Assembly (NCBI GenBank): GCA_029834535.1
Contig: JAQMWT010000176.1
Coordinates: 1-51,390, forward strand
Length of the DNA: 51,390 bases
Source: Chrysophaeum taylorii
Taxonomy: Eukaryota > Sar > Pelagophyceae > Pelagomonadales > Pelagomonadaceae
Direction: 5' to 3'
The translations under genes and the position numbers were made by a program. This document shows, piece by piece, positions 27,534-39,607 of the stretch; position 1 is the first letter of the stretch, and every line of letters starts with the position of its first letter. Under the pieces are notes generated by a model. It was not told where the DNA came from. It saw only the letters and a program-made list of their open reading frames with translations, and did no database searches.

Positions 27534-29559
27534 AATCAATCAACGCTTTTTTTCGAACTTTGAGAGGGAATTAAGAAGGGCTGGCTGTTGATGGTGGGCT
27601 ATCCGTTTAGTGTTGAACTTGCCGCAAAACGTCGAAGGCAACCGCATCGACGTGCACGATGTCGTCCTGGCGATGTCCATCAACGATCTTCTCTCTCACG
27701 ACTTCTCGAGGTCGGTCTCGAGGTACGGGAGTCGCAGGACTTCTCGAAGAGCGGCACTCGCATCGCAGTCGTAAAGATGCTCGAGGCCCGCGGGGTCATG
27801 TCGAAGCTCTTGGTGTCGCTCTACCCGTTGCGCCTCGCGACCACGACGACACCGCGCCGCGTTCTTCGCGGGATCCTCGTGCTTGTCTGCCGCCCGACGC
27901 TCTCGCGCCCGCTCGCGCTCCTTTTCCTTGGCCTGCGGCTGCGCGCTAGCACGACGCTGGCGTTTTTGATCCGCTGGCGTTTTTGATCCGCGTCGAGGTC
28001 GCGGTGCTTCTGCTGTTTCTCAGCTTCGCTTGGGCGGTGCCGCGCAGGCCGCGCGTGTCTCGCGCGATCGCGTCGCTCTTTTTGGAGGAGACGCCGTCGC
28101 TGGTGCGCGAGTTTTTGAGGCGTCGCCATCATTCTTCGAGGCTTTCTTTCGGTTCTTGGAATTTTTGGACCGTTGAAGGGTTTGAACCTTCGTTGAAGGG
28201 TTTGAATCTTCAACGAAGTGGGAACCTTGCTCAAACATGCCAATGACGTCTAGATATATATCTAAACAATCCGAACATTTGTGTACTTTATACTATTTTG
28301 CTATCTTCAACGGCTAGACTCATAGAAATGTAGACGGATATTCGGCTGTTAACGGAACTCCGTTCCAACAATAGGATAAAATACGAATAACCCCCCCCAA
28401 ACCTACGACCCCAAAGGTACGACCACCGCCGCGAGACGCGCGGTTGGCGGCATTGGCATATCGCAACAGTGGGTGAATCTACGGCTTGGTCTCTGCAGGG
28501 CGAATTCCCCTAATAAAACATCACCATCTTGGGCCTTCGCTAGAGATGATATCTCGACACGTTCGACTCTTCAATGCGATCGCCGACACGGCTCAGCCGC
28601 GGTTGGGTGATTTCAACACTCCCCCTGTCTATGACGGCGTTGGCCTTTGTGGGAATTGTAGCGCCTCGCCTCGTAATAGGTCGTCAAGCCAGCACGAGCG
28701 TACGACCAACACCCAGCTCAGCCTTAACGAAAACGGGCGACGGCACACCCGAGCTCTTTTCGGCGATCGCTGAGACGGCGTTTAGAAGAGTTCATTGCCG
28801 ATGGCCTTGTCGGCATGGCATGGTCCTAGGCCTCGAGGCGCGCGTGCTCTCTGACAGTATCGCTGATGCAACACGATCGCGGCTGGGTGCTGAGGTCAGC
28901 ACTCAAAGTCTCGATCACGAAAAGCGCCTTCGTCTGGTCAAAGTCGATTGGAAAGTTCCCCTTTTTTTCGTTGACTTGCCTCCACCGCTGAAGGTGTGCG
29001 CTTTCGGTTAAAGTTGCTTGTCCAAGCTCAACCTCAGTTCCCTGCGCTGTGCGCTCCAGTTGCCCGATTCGATATCGCAACCGACGAATCACCAGAAGAT
29101 GCTTCAATCGGCGTATCAACGCATGGATTCAAGCCTGGCCAAACATTGCGACAGCGCTCGACCGTGTTGGCCGGACCTACGTCTTCGATCATGTATCAGT
29201 GGCGCGGTAGTTTTAACCTCAACCCAGAGAGAATGGCGGGCTCGATGTTCGCGGACTGACGCAATTCCCCCGAGATGCGCGAAGAACGGCTCTTCGCGCT
29301 CCGAGGCCTCAGTACACTCCGAGACGTTTGCCAGAATGGGGCTCATATGCCGTTCTTTTCGTAGGATGCCCTGGGCAGCGGTGCAAAGCGGGGTGCATGC
29401 ATATCAGCGTGCCAAGCTCCGAATATGATCACCTGCGTCAAGCGTGCACACCAGCGACCACAGCCTCGAAGTACTTCCGCCTCCCAATCAAGATGATGTT
29501 GTGCAGTAGCTGTTTGTGGTCGACAGCACGTGGGCGTTGGGACCCGTGCGTCCACTATT

Positions 29560-29606
29560 CAGGAGTTTTTTAAAGGCCGACTGCCAAGAAGGGGGGTGTG
29601 CGTGTC
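29560..29606 (-). repeat. Minus-oriented LINE-tail-like motif
   Basis: On the minus strand it reads CACCCCCCTTCTTGGCAGTCGGCCTTTAAA, a diverged version of CCCCCTCTTAGCAGTCGACCTTTAAA. The upstream sequence does not match the LINE 3' UTR. Confidence 0.6.
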
Positions 29607-29954
29607 TCGGAGGATCATTGCAAACCCTGGGCTAACTGTCCGTCCGCAAATTAAGTTTGCTTGCTAGGGGCAGGCGCGGGGGCGAGGCGGTTCGTGGCAG
29701 TCACGCGCACGCTTGTGGTAAATTGAAGACGTGACTGTGCACGTAACAGAACTCTAAACCAGAGCGTGGCGGCAAGGCAGACAAGTCCATCGATGGCGAC
29801 AGGATACGCGCCAGCGTTCTTGCGAGTGAGCCGATCCTCCTCCAGTTGGCATTTTTGTCTCACGTCATATGCGCCTTATACCTCGACGCTGCTTGGAAGT
29901 TCGGTGGTGTTTGTGCTGTTCAGATCCGCCTCAAATCCAAAAAATTAGGTATTT

Positions 29955-29985
29955 GCAGGTCGACTGCTAAGAGGGGGGTAGGACG
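29955..29985 (-). repeat. Minus-oriented LINE-tail core downstream of the glycosyltransferase
   Basis: On the minus strand CCCCCCTCTTAGCAGTCGACCT is an almost exact match to the LINE 3'-tail core. It lies about 130 bp beyond the stop of the glycosyltransferase gene on the same strand, inside its likely 3' UTR. Confidence 0.7.
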
Positions 29986-30110
29986 TTTGTGTTCATGCAA
30001 GGTGTTCGGAGGTTGGGGGACGCCGGGCAGAGTGGCCGCGGGAGGGGCACTAGGTACTCCGTGGGTCCTTCACACAGCACCCGCGTGGTATACGTGCCGT
30101 TTTAAGGGGA

Positions 30111-31457
30111 CTAATAAGCTCGCGCAACATTGTCTGTAGTGTTTGGGGGCGAGTTGAACCAGAGACCAAGACGGTTGGCCCAGTCGCGTTTTGCGTCGCC
30201 GCCGATGACGTAGTTGAAGTGTATGGCGACGAGTGGATCGTCGATTCGTCGCGGAAGCGGAAGGGTGGGGGGATCCCCGTGTCGTTCTTCGTCGAGAAGT
30301 GCGGCTTCGATGCCAAGAGCTTTGAGAGCCATGCCATGGGGAAAGGCGTGGAGTCCGAGACCGCAGAGGCGCGTTTCGTCGAGGACGGAAGCGGCGGCAG
30401 CCTCCAAGGCGACCTGGTCGCCACCGCAATTGGGGTCTTGAGCGCGTTCTTGCCAGCGGTCGAGCAGGATTTCGGCATATTCGTCTCGCGCGGCAAAATA
30501 GGTAAGGCCTGAGCACACGGCCTTCGCGTAGTAGTGTCTGAAGGGGCGTGGATTTCGAGGATCCACTTCCCAGGCACGGAGCGCCTTGACGACGTTGGTT
30601 TCAAAGCCCACGGGTTGAACCTGCACGCTACATCCACCGAGCAGCCGGGACCACGGGTTGCGCACGAAGACAACGTCGGCATCGGTGTAGAGCACGTGGA
30701 GGCCAGTCGTGTGGATGCGTCTGACGATCGCCGGCTTGACGATCGTGACTCGGCGGAATCCGTTGGATCCGTAAGTCTCGACTTGGTCGCGCCCGGCCGA
30801 GGTCGATGTCGCGGCGACGACAACTCGTCTGCCAACGTGCGCGAGCGCATCTCGCGCGCCGTCGTCTAACGCGACGATGAGGTACTCATCGCAGCTAACG
30901 AGATCAAGGCTGCGAGCGAGCGAGGCCCCGAAGTTGGCATAGCTCTGCGAAACCATCGAGATCACGATGCGCTGGCTGCTAATTTCTAGCGCGCGACGCG
31001 CGACGGCGTCGAGCGACGACCGGAAGGTGTTGTTGTCAAGTCTGGCGCTCGGTGCGACACGAAACGCCGGGCACCCAAGATCTTCGCCGACCGGCGCGGG
31101 CTGTGACGCCAGCTTGTTTGCCATGAGCTGCTCGAGCTGCGTCGTCATCCACTTGCCCGCACGAGGGTGCGCCGCCACCCAGTTCATTGCTCGCGCAGTC
31201 AAATTGTCGGAAGCGGTGAATGCCAGCGGCGTCGATTCGCCGTCTAGCTCCAGCTCCAGGACCACTACACGCGCCATCGTGGTGCAAAACAACGCCAAGT
31301 ACCTCCACATGCTTTCTTTCGGGCGCTCCCAAACTGTTTTCGGATGAGAGCCGTTGAACGGTCGCAAGACTTTGTCCTTGTCCACTCGGCCTACAACTCC
31401 GACCTTTAGGCATATGCAATAATTTCGCTGACAGATGCAACAGCAACACGAGGCCAC
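30111..31457 (-). CDS. GT77-like nucleotide-diphospho-sugar transferase (Nucleotid_trans family)
   Basis: A 448-residue frame. The catalytic domain starts near residue 160 (RIVISMVSQSYANFGASLARSL), with DEYLIVALDD, then the DxD metal/nucleotide-sugar motif HVLYTDADVVFVRNPW at residues 254-269, CSGLTYFAARDEYAEILLDRW, GGDQVAL, and AIHFNYVIGGDAK near the C-terminus. This is the PF03407 pattern of GT77-type Golgi glycosyltransferases (arabinosyl-, galactosyl- or xylosyltransferases in plants and algae). Met50 (codon at 31310) opens WRYLALFCTTMARVVVLELEL, a signal anchor typical of type II Golgi enzymes, and is the likelier start; the 49 residues before it are Cys-rich and odd. Acceptor and sugar are unknown. 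The gene is intronless. Confidence 0.8.
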   Translation of the reverse strand: MASCCCCICQRNYCICLKVGVVGRVDKDKVLRPFNGSHPKTVWERPKESMWRYLALFCTTMARVVVLELELDGESTPLAFTASDNLTARAMNWVAAHPRAGKWMTTQLEQLMANKLASQPAPVGEDLGCPAFRVAPSARLDNNTFRSSLDAVARRALEISSQRIVISMVSQSYANFGASLARSLDLVSCDEYLIVALDDGARDALAHVGRRVVVAATSTSAGRDQVETYGSNGFRRVTIVKPAIVRRIHTTGLHVLYTDADVVFVRNPWSRLLGGCSVQVQPVGFETNVVKALRAWEVDPRNPRPFRHYYAKAVCSGLTYFAARDEYAEILLDRWQERAQDPNCGGDQVALEAAAASVLDETRLCGLGLHAFPHGMALKALGIEAALLDEERHGDPPTLPLPRRIDDPLVAIHFNYVIGGDAKRDWANRLGLWFNSPPNTTDNVARAY

Positions 31458-34222
31458 TCATAACGTCCCTAGAGATGACGGATAGTGGCATCGCGTCCTA
31501 CACGATTACCAAGTAACGTACAAAGATGTACTACCTCCGCGCGGCTCTCAACGAAAGGTTATGTGTGGGTTGTAAAAAACACTACTAAAACCCACACATA
31601 TCCCATACATACCCATACGTGGCTATAAAACTCACTTTTAATTAAGAGCCGCGAGGACGCAGAACGCGAATAGTATATGTTCTCGCGCTCCCCATTCGTT
31701 GCAAAGCGAAGTCGTCGTTACGCATCTTCGTTGACTTTATTCACGGTACAGTCTACCATCTCAACATGCTCTCATATGTCCTATGTCAAGACATCGGGTT
31801 GTTTCTTAACAGCTAAGGTCCTCAGTTTGCGCTTTGGCGCTCTACACGAGGGTCATCGAATCATTAGATTGATCGGAGAACCAAAAAAAATCATGAAATT
31901 CCGAAGGCTCTGGCTCGTCCCCGAAACTCGGCGGACTAATGACACGACGTGTGTTTACAGCAGCTCGCGCCGAATATCGGTGCCGGATATGATGGCTAAG
32001 GTTTATAGTCGCAAAGCAAAGGGTGGAGCCTGCACCGCTTTCATCATCAGAAAGAATTCTCCAGCACAAGATAGGCTTCGTTGATAGGCTCAACGTCTTT
32101 GTCTCGTTCAATGAAATTGTCAATAGGATGTCGAGACTAGCAGTCAGGGACGTGCATGCCAGGCGACTTTCCCGGAGTATGTCCAAGTTCACGATATAGA
32201 GAGATGCGAGTCCTATGGTATATCGCGCTAACTCTGACCAGGGATGCGCGGTGTTCCGAAAAATCGCAAGCTAGCGATGATCCGTTTACAAATTCGCATT
32301 ATGACCCTTCCTGCAGGGCGGAGAGCACTGCTGACAGTTCCAAGCGACGAGGCTCGTATTTCCCTTTTTTTTTTCGGAATAGTTCGGCTTCAATACTCAA
32401 CGGCTTGCTCCTCGATATGCCCACTGTCTTTATCATCATTGACAGGTACTTTCTGATGAAAAATGGAAGCACCTATACCATAGGCAGATGCGCATGTGCG
32501 AATCTTGAGTGGGTTGGTGCAATTAAGATGGTAGATTTCCCTGGGGGATCAATACTCATATTCCATGCTTCCCGACACTCCTGCGCCCACCCAAATTCGA
32601 CGTTCTACAGAGTCAATGGTTTTGTGACTTTGACACAAAGCTCCGAATACAGCTTCGGCAGAAACTGCCGAAATAAAAAAAAGGATCGCAACAGTTTCAT
32701 TGGATCTTCATTGGGCATAGAAACAGGGATCAGCATTCGACGAATAGCGTTCAATGATCGGGTAATGAACAAAGTCCGTCAGGAGTCGATAGATGACCCA
32801 CGAACGCAATTTTCTCCTTCGTAAATGAGTAGTCTTCTTTAATTTGCCGTTGTTCCCCAAATTGCTAAAAGCGGAATGTCAGACGTGGACAATGCACTGC
32901 GATTGAACGCGCTTCTCTTCATGTCCAAGCAAAATGTCCTCAATATAAGCCACGTGTCCATAATAAATCCATTCCGACGTTGCCATTTTTAACTGCTCGA
33001 AAATGAGGCTCCCAGCTCGTTTGACGCCTTAGGGCAAGCACACATAGCTGTATGCGCCCAGAGAACTGGAAAAAGTGACCACATCCCGCGATGCAGGAGA
33101 TAGCTGCAAAACATGACAACCCCAGCGAATATCTGTGCGCGACGGGCTTTATAGGTTCCCGCTTCGGAAGGGACGCGAATGCGGCTTCCTGACGAACGCT
33201 CGGTCAGCTATCATCAAGTAGCACGGCATTAAGACGCCGAAGGTCTGCAGCAGCTCAATAGGTATCCGAACTTCCGGATTCAGCGCGATTCTTTTACGAA
33301 CTACATAACTACAGGCCAGCCCAGTGCAATGGGCGTAGGCTAATCCAACGCCCGTAGCGCGCAGGATCAGAATCACATGGAGTTCAGACGATGGAGAAGG
33401 AGCATCGGGGGAGATTTGACGCCTGTCGCCATGCGAAGCGAAGACCGTGATGTGACTGACAGCCAGCTCGTCGTTTGCTATTACTTCTGCGATCCCCGGC
33501 CATACCCCGTTCCACTACGAACGTTCCGGCTTCCAACCGGATCGCCCTGTAGGCGAACAAGTGCCAACCTACGCCGCCGGGAGGACGGATGCCCTCGCAA
33601 GATGCCCTCGTAAGATGCATGTTCGGAGGGTACCGTCCTACATCGTAACCCTGCGGTTCGCACACCCTTCTTAAGAAGCATCAAAATAGGAAATCCCAAA
33701 ATGGGAAATTAGTAAGACGGCCAACATCACCACGTCGGACTCTATTCGTTGCGTTGGTGGCGCAGGCACGCGATCTCCCATGTGATAGTCGATAAGGCGG
33801 CAACTTGATTGACACGGGATCGGTGTAATTTTAAAGCGCAGCACTACCTTTGGAGAATTATTAACGTGTCTTATGATGAATCACCTATCGATAGAGACTC
33901 GAATTGCTGGGAGGATCCAGCCATACGGTAAACTACCAGTACGTGTCTGAGCTGCGTTGGCAATTCGGATGGTGGATCATGAGAAGGGAGCGTGTCCTTA
34001 AGAGAGGGACGAGAACCATGAACGTCGTCCGAATTCGATATTTTTTAGATATTTTTTGGTTTCAACCTTGGAATCTGGCGTTATTTAAATCCTGAGACAC
34101 AAGAACGGCTCTCCAAGAGTGCCGGCGTCAACGGGCGAGTCGTGAACACACGACGATGCGGCCAACCAGATATACTACTTCTATTAGACGCTGCGCAGAC
34201 GACGCGCTCGTATATACTAGGC
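31458..34222. other. AT-richer stretch without a recognisable gene
   Basis: The composition is visibly less GC-rich than on either side. Frames of up to 222 codons exist (32156-32824 plus) but show no domain, no repeats and a composition unlike the neighbouring genes. Minus-strand frames at 33149-33665 were also inspected and gave nothing firm. It is probably a decayed insertion plus the flanks of the glycosyltransferase and CFAP57 genes. Confidence 0.5.
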
Positions 34223-37013
34223 CTAGGACGTCATTGGGAGGCCTGGAGCGGGCGGATCCGCGTGGATGGCGTCAGGCGGAGGCCGGAAGCCGTGAGGATC
34301 ATCTTCGTCGTTGAAGGGGATTTCCATGAGGTCGAAGGTACCGAGCCCTCTTTCCTGGAGACGTTGCTCTAGATCGTCGACGTGGCGCTGGAGTCCTTGC
34401 AGCTTGAGCTGGGCCTCGGACAAAACAAACTTATCATCGGCGGCAGTCTTGTTGCACTGGCGCATCGCGATGTCGTTGGCTACCCTGGCTTCGTCCGCCT
34501 GCACGGCGAGCTTTAGGATGCGGTTTGCCTCGCGCTGCTTGTTGATCTCGCGGATGAGGCTCATGTTGTTGCTCATGAAGCGCATGTTGTCGGCCGAGTG
34601 GTTGGCCATGTCGGCCTGGAACTGCTGCTGAAGGGTTGCTAGGGTCCGTTTGAGCGAGGCCTCGTGGCGTTTGTACTCGGAGACGACGTCGGAGTCGAGG
34701 TCTTTGCACTCGGCAACCTTGTGCTGGTGTCTTTGATGCAGCGCCTCGACGGCCTCGCGGAGTTTTGGAGGGTTTTGAATGTGCTGGACGCATTCGTGGA
34801 CGTCAGCCTTGAATCGTCGAATGACCGCCTCTCGGTCGCTGATATGTTTTCTCCGCTCGAGTATTTCCTTTTGCATCGAGTCGAGCTTGGCGCGGAGTTC
34901 GCCAATCATGAGATCGAGCTGCGCGTTGGATTTGTGATATTGTTCGAGTTCGTGATCCATCGTCTTGATCTGCGCCTTCATGTTGGCGATTTCGGTCTCG
35001 CGTGGCTCGATTTGGCGCTTGAGCTCTTTGATCTTGTAGTCGAGGACAAACTTGAACTTCTCGAGCTCCTGATTTTTTTTCTTGAGCTCGTAGATCTTCT
35101 TCTCTTTGACGCCGATCGTGTCGTCACGTTTCTTTATTTCTATCTTGTGCGCCGTGATCTCGCGCTCGAGTTTTTTGATCTGTTCGTGGAGATCCTTTTC
35201 GCGCGCGAGGAGCGACTTGACCTCTTCCTTCTGATCCTCGATATCTTTGGTCAACACGGCGAATTTTTTCTTCATGATGCCATTTTCGCCCTTATATCTC
35301 AGCGTAGCCTCTCGTTCGGCGGCGAGCTGCGCATCGTAGCGATGGCGCAAATTCTGGATTTCGGTGTCGATGTCGTCCTCGAGCTGCGACTTGGTTTCGT
35401 GGAACTCCTTGTCGAGCTCCTCTTTTTCTTCGCGGAGTTTGAGCGAATGCTCGCGGTCTTCCTCGAGCTTCTGCTCGAAGTCGTCCGTAAGCTCGGCGAG
35501 GTACGCCCTGTGCGCCTCGACGAGCTGCGAGCGCTGCTGGTCCCACCGTTGCTTTTGCAAATCGCGCTCGTTCTCGAGCTGCTGAAACCTCTCGACCTCG
35601 GCCATGATGCGTTGCTGGTACTTGTTTTCGAGCTCTTGGATCTCGTGGTGGTGGCCGTCCTCCATCTGCCGGTATCGCTCGTCGCACTCCATTTCGATGT
35701 CGTTCTTTTCTTCCCGAAGCAAGTCGAATTTGTTCTTTTCTTGTTCGAGATCCTGCATGTACTTTTCGGTGACTTCCTTGATCTTCTCGCCGTAACTCAT
35801 CTCTTTGAGTCGTAGCTGGTACTCGTTGTGCAGCTGCAGCTCCTCGATCTTGTTCTTGAGCTCTTGCATCGCCAAATTTTTCTCCTCAAGATCGGATTTT
35901 GTGACGAGAATTTCCTCGCTCCACGCCATTGCCTGCATTGCCTGCTGATCGCGCTGCTGCCGTTCGTGGCGGTCGCGCACGTCGAACGCGTACACGCCGC
36001 CGTCCTCCGACGCGACGACGACGCGCGCGTCGTCGTGCGTGATGCGCAATCGCGTGATGGGCGCGCCCGCGCACGCGTACTCGAGGAAGTCGCCAGACAG
36101 CGGAAACGGGTACGCGCGCACGCACCCCGGCCTGCCCTCTTCGGCCGTCGACGCGAACATGAAGTGCTCGATGCTCGACAGCGCGATCTGGTTGAGAGTC
36201 GCGCCGCCGTCGAGCTGCTTGACGGGCTGGAGCTCGGGCACTTCGAGCTCCTTCATCATGTGGTCGCTCCCCACGGCGAATACCGCCATCGACGTACACA
36301 AGGCCGAGTTGTACACCGTCCCCTTCTGAACGAACTCGCCCGATCTCTTGCCGTCGTACCATTCCCACTGGTACACGGCACCGTCCTGGCCGCACGACAC
36401 TAAGAAGTGGTCGTCCTTGCCCCAATACAGCGAGCGAACCTTGGAGTTGTGGCCCCGCAAATCAATCAGTTTGTCGCACGTGTAGAATTCGTACACGGAG
36501 ATGACGCTCCCGTTGACCGCGGCGAAGTACTGACCGCCGTTCGAAAAATGGCACTCGCGACACGCTTTGATGGGCACTTCGCGCGACACTCTCGCGTCGT
36601 CCACCAACAAATTAATCAGTCGCAGTTTGTCGGAGAACCCCACGATGACGTGGAGTCCGCTCGGATGAAACGACACCGAAAACGGGTCTTCCGCGTAGTG
36701 CTTGCACAGCTCGGCTTCGTGCGTCGCCAAGTTCCACACGCGCAACGTCTTGTCGAGGCTCGTCGTCACGACGAGCGGCTTGCGCACGCACACGTCGAGC
36801 CCCGTCACGATGCCAGGGCCGTGGAACCCACAATGAAGCGGCTCGACGTCCGTCTTTACATTGGCGTCGTTGAGCGCCATGCGCACGACCTGCTTGTCGC
36901 TCGTCACCGCGACCAGCAAGTTCTCCGAGTTTGGTCGAACGTCCATCGCCAAAATCTCTCGCGGCGGCGCGATTCCGTTCGCGGTGGTATGGTGATGCTT
37001 CGGAGCTTGCTGT

Positions 37014-37047
<34 letters not shown>

Positions 37048-38152
37048 GTGCGGTCTTTGCCGTCGTCGTAGAGGGAGATTCGTCGTGCTGCTGGCGCTGC
37101 TTGTCGTCTGCCGGGGGGGTCGCCGCGACCTCGGCTGGGACGACGTCGCCGAAGACGTGCGTGATGGAAAAGAGGTCGGCCGGGTTGCTGCTGGACGTGA
37201 GCGTGAAGAGGTGGAACGTGCCAGTCGTAGACCCCGCGACGAAGCCGTTGGTAACGGCGACCACCGACGCGACGCCGCGACGACGGCGGGCGTCGCGCGG
37301 CGCGGTGGCGTCGTGTTGCAGCGACGCGTTGAGGTGGCAGAGGTAGTTGCAGGCCTGGAAGAGGACGATCCCGCCCGATGTGAGGCCGGCGATGCAATAG
37401 TCCTCGGCCTGCTTGAGCCAACAGAGGCATCGCATCGCGACGCCGTCCTCGAGGTCCAAGCGCGAACTAGGCATCGGACTCATTTCCTCGGCTTGGACGC
37501 GCGCGAACACGACGCTCGACGTTCCGCAGACCGCCACGACCGAGTCGAGGTGCGAAAAGGCGCAGTCGAAAAAAAACATAAAGTTTGCGGTGCTCGGTTT
37601 GTCGGCGAGCACGAGCTGCGCGCTGACCTTGCCCTTGGACCAGCGCCACGCGAGGAGCATCGCTCCCATACCGGGCTGCTGCTGCTGCTGCTGCTGGTGC
37701 TGCTGCTGCTGCTGCGTTGGGCTGGTGGTGCCGGCAGGGGATGGCGTCGGAGGCCCCGGGCCGGCCACCAGCGCGACGAGGGTCTCGTTGTCGTTGGAGA
37801 AACAGACGCTCGCGTACTTGGAGCACGCGACGGTCGTCTGCTGAAGAATCTTTCGTTTTCTGAGGGTCTTGAGATCATAGACGAGGATCGAGGCCCGTTC
37901 GGCAATCTCTGCGACCGCCAAAAACCGTTTCGACGGGCAAATCGCCATCGCCGAAAAGCCCGCGTCGTCCGTCGCGCCCCCAATGAACTTTTGCGATTTG
38001 TCTGAGGTGTTGTACAGCACGACGGCGTGGCCGGCAGCGTAAACAACCGTGTGCTCGTCTTGGAAGTGGATGCTGGTTTGCAATCCTTCGCGGCCCGCGT
38101 TGGCCCCCCAGACAAAGCCGAGCGACAGGGCCGATGTCGACGACGACGCCAT
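34223..38152 (-). CDS. CFAP57: CFAP57 (WDR65), cilia- and flagella-associated WD40/coiled-coil protein
   Basis: A 1309-residue intronless protein, close to the usual CFAP57 length of about 1250. The first about 720 residues are WD40 repeats making two beta-propellers (for example LDVCVRKPLVVTTSLDKTLR, VRSLYWGKDDHFLVSCGQDG). The rest, to about residue 1265, is a long coiled coil (LEQEKNKFDLLREEKNDIEM and onward) ending in an acidic tail. The N-terminal wording (SIHFQDEHTVVYAAGHAVVLYN, SDKSQKFIGG) matches the family. CFAP57 sits at the base of inner-arm dynein (g/d) and the nexin-dynein regulatory region of motile axonemes, so the organism builds a motile flagellum. Two CAG-type polyglutamine tracts interrupt propeller loops. 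It is divergent from the histone deacetylase with 48 bp between starts. Confidence 0.93.
37009..37050 (-). repeat. Polyglutamine-coding CAA/CAG tract in CFAP57
   Basis: TGTTGTTG...TGTTG on the plus strand encodes a run of Gln (with one Arg) in a propeller loop at about residue 370. A second tract of CTG on the plus strand at 37676-37716 encodes Gln with one His. Both lie between WD blades. Confidence 0.85.
37676..37716 (-). repeat. CAG trinucleotide tract in CFAP57
   Basis: CTGCTGCTG... on the plus strand encodes a Gln run broken by one His at about residue 150 of CFAP57, in a loop between propeller blades. It is likely length-variable. Confidence 0.85.
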
Positions 38153-38200
38153 TCTTCTTCGTTAAACAACAACAACGCTTCAAGTTAGTGACGTGGCAGG
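38153..38200. promoter_or_regulatory. 48-bp divergent promoter of CFAP57 and HDAC
   Basis: Only 48 bp separate the two start codons. It contains TTAAACAACAACAACGCTTCAAGTTAGTGACGTGG, including GTGACGTG, a CRE/E-box-like core. Shared control is inferred from the spacing. Confidence 0.45.
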
Positions 38201-38708
38201 ATGATTTCGAAGGTAGGGTATGTGTACGACGGCGTGATGGAGAAGCACGCCCCGCGGAACCGCAGCAGAGAGGCGCACCCCGAGTGCCCCGAACGACTGA
38301 GGGCAATCCACTCGGCAATGGTGTCGCGCGGGTGCGAGGCGAGGTGTGCGAGGATCCCCGCTCGTCCGGCAACCGAAGAGGAAATGAGCGTCGCGCACAC
38401 GAAGCGGTACCTCGACGTGATGCGTCAGACGAGCTCTGGCTCGAGTCGGTGCTGCGCGCAGGTCGAGCGTGCCTTCGACCGCGACGTCTACGTCAACGGG
38501 TTCACGTGGGAGGCGAGCCGCGTGGCGCTCGGGAGCGCAATCGAGGCGACGCTACGCGTCTCCGACGGCCGCCTCGCTCACGCTCTCGCGGCGATCCGTC
38601 CGCCCGGGCACCACGCCTGCGCGCACAAAGCGATGGGCTTTTGCTTCCTCAACACGGTCGCGATCTGCGCGAGGATCGCGAGTCGAGAATCAGACGCGCG
38701 CGTCCTCG

Positions 38709-38746
<38 letters not shown>

Positions 38747-39607
38747 GATTTGCTCTGGGATGACCCGCGGATCCTCTACTTTTCTGTCCACCGGGGCTTT
38801 GAGTCGCGACGCCACTACGGCTCGGAGCTCTTCTACCCGGGCACGGGCGCTCCCACAGAGGTTGGAGGAGCCAAGGGCTTCACCGTCAACGTTCGATGGT
38901 CCGAGCCCCTCGCGGGCGACGCCGAGTACCGCGAATGCTGGCGCCGCGTCCTCCTGCCGATCGCGAGGGCCTTCGACCCCAACCTCATCCTGGTCTCGGC
39001 TGGCTTCGACGCGGCGAGGGGCGACCCGCTCGGCGAGTGCCGCGTTACCCCTCGCGGCTATTTCCACCTTCTCCGCCCTCTCGCCGCGCTCGGCCCGACG
39101 GTCCTCTGCCTCGAGGGCGGCTACAACCTCAGTATCATCGGCGACTGCTTTGCCGCCTGTGCGGCGGCGTTGCTCGGCGACGCGGACTTGACGGCGATCG
39201 GCCTCGACGACGACGGCGGCTCGGAGGAGTATGACGGCTGTGACCCGACGGCCGAGGCCGACATCCTCGCGACCGTCGACGTCCACCGCCGCTATTGGCG
39301 CTGCTTGGCGGCGGCGGAGGAGGAGGAGGAGCTCGTGTGCGAGATGACCGGCCTCCGCCTTTCTCTGGAAGGACGACGAGCACCACCTGAGGGGACACCC
39401 GATGATGTCCCCGCGACCTTACCAGCACCTGCGAAAGAGGAGGAGGAGAAGGACCTCGTGTGCGGGATGAGGGGCCTCCGCCTTTCGGCGCCGCAACGAC
39501 CCCCCAGCGAGCGAGCTGGGTGCGCCGAAAACCCATCCGCCGCTCCCAAGCCGCCGTCGCCACCCCCAAGTGCAGTTGTCGCGCACAGGAGCCCACCACC
39601 GTCCGAA

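Larger units (their letters stand above)
27534..30110. other. Long stretch without a supported gene
   Basis: It starts with the AATCA target duplication. At 27.6-28.25 kb both strands have long charged or basic frames but no domain. A 14-bp palindrome TAGATATATATCTA is at 28251-28264. Between 28.57 and 28.91 kb, weak repeats of an A-I-A-D-T/A-A...R-L-G pattern appear in plus-strand frames, but no gene can be supported. Two minus-oriented copies of the LINE 3'-tail core lie at 29560-29606 and 29955-29985. Confidence 0.55.

Noticed and set aside
28573..28905. A protein with repeated AIADTA/RLG units
   Set aside because: The repeats fall in different frames and no start-to-stop ORF with consistent coding character holds them.
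32156..32824. 222-codon plus-strand ORF
   Set aside because: No domain, no neighbour support, and a composition unlike the intact genes; it is probably a chance frame in AT-richer DNA.
34664..38005. Long plus-strand frames opposite CFAP57
   Set aside because: They are antisense to a clearly recognisable coiled-coil/WD40 gene and have the skewed composition of reverse-complement coding.
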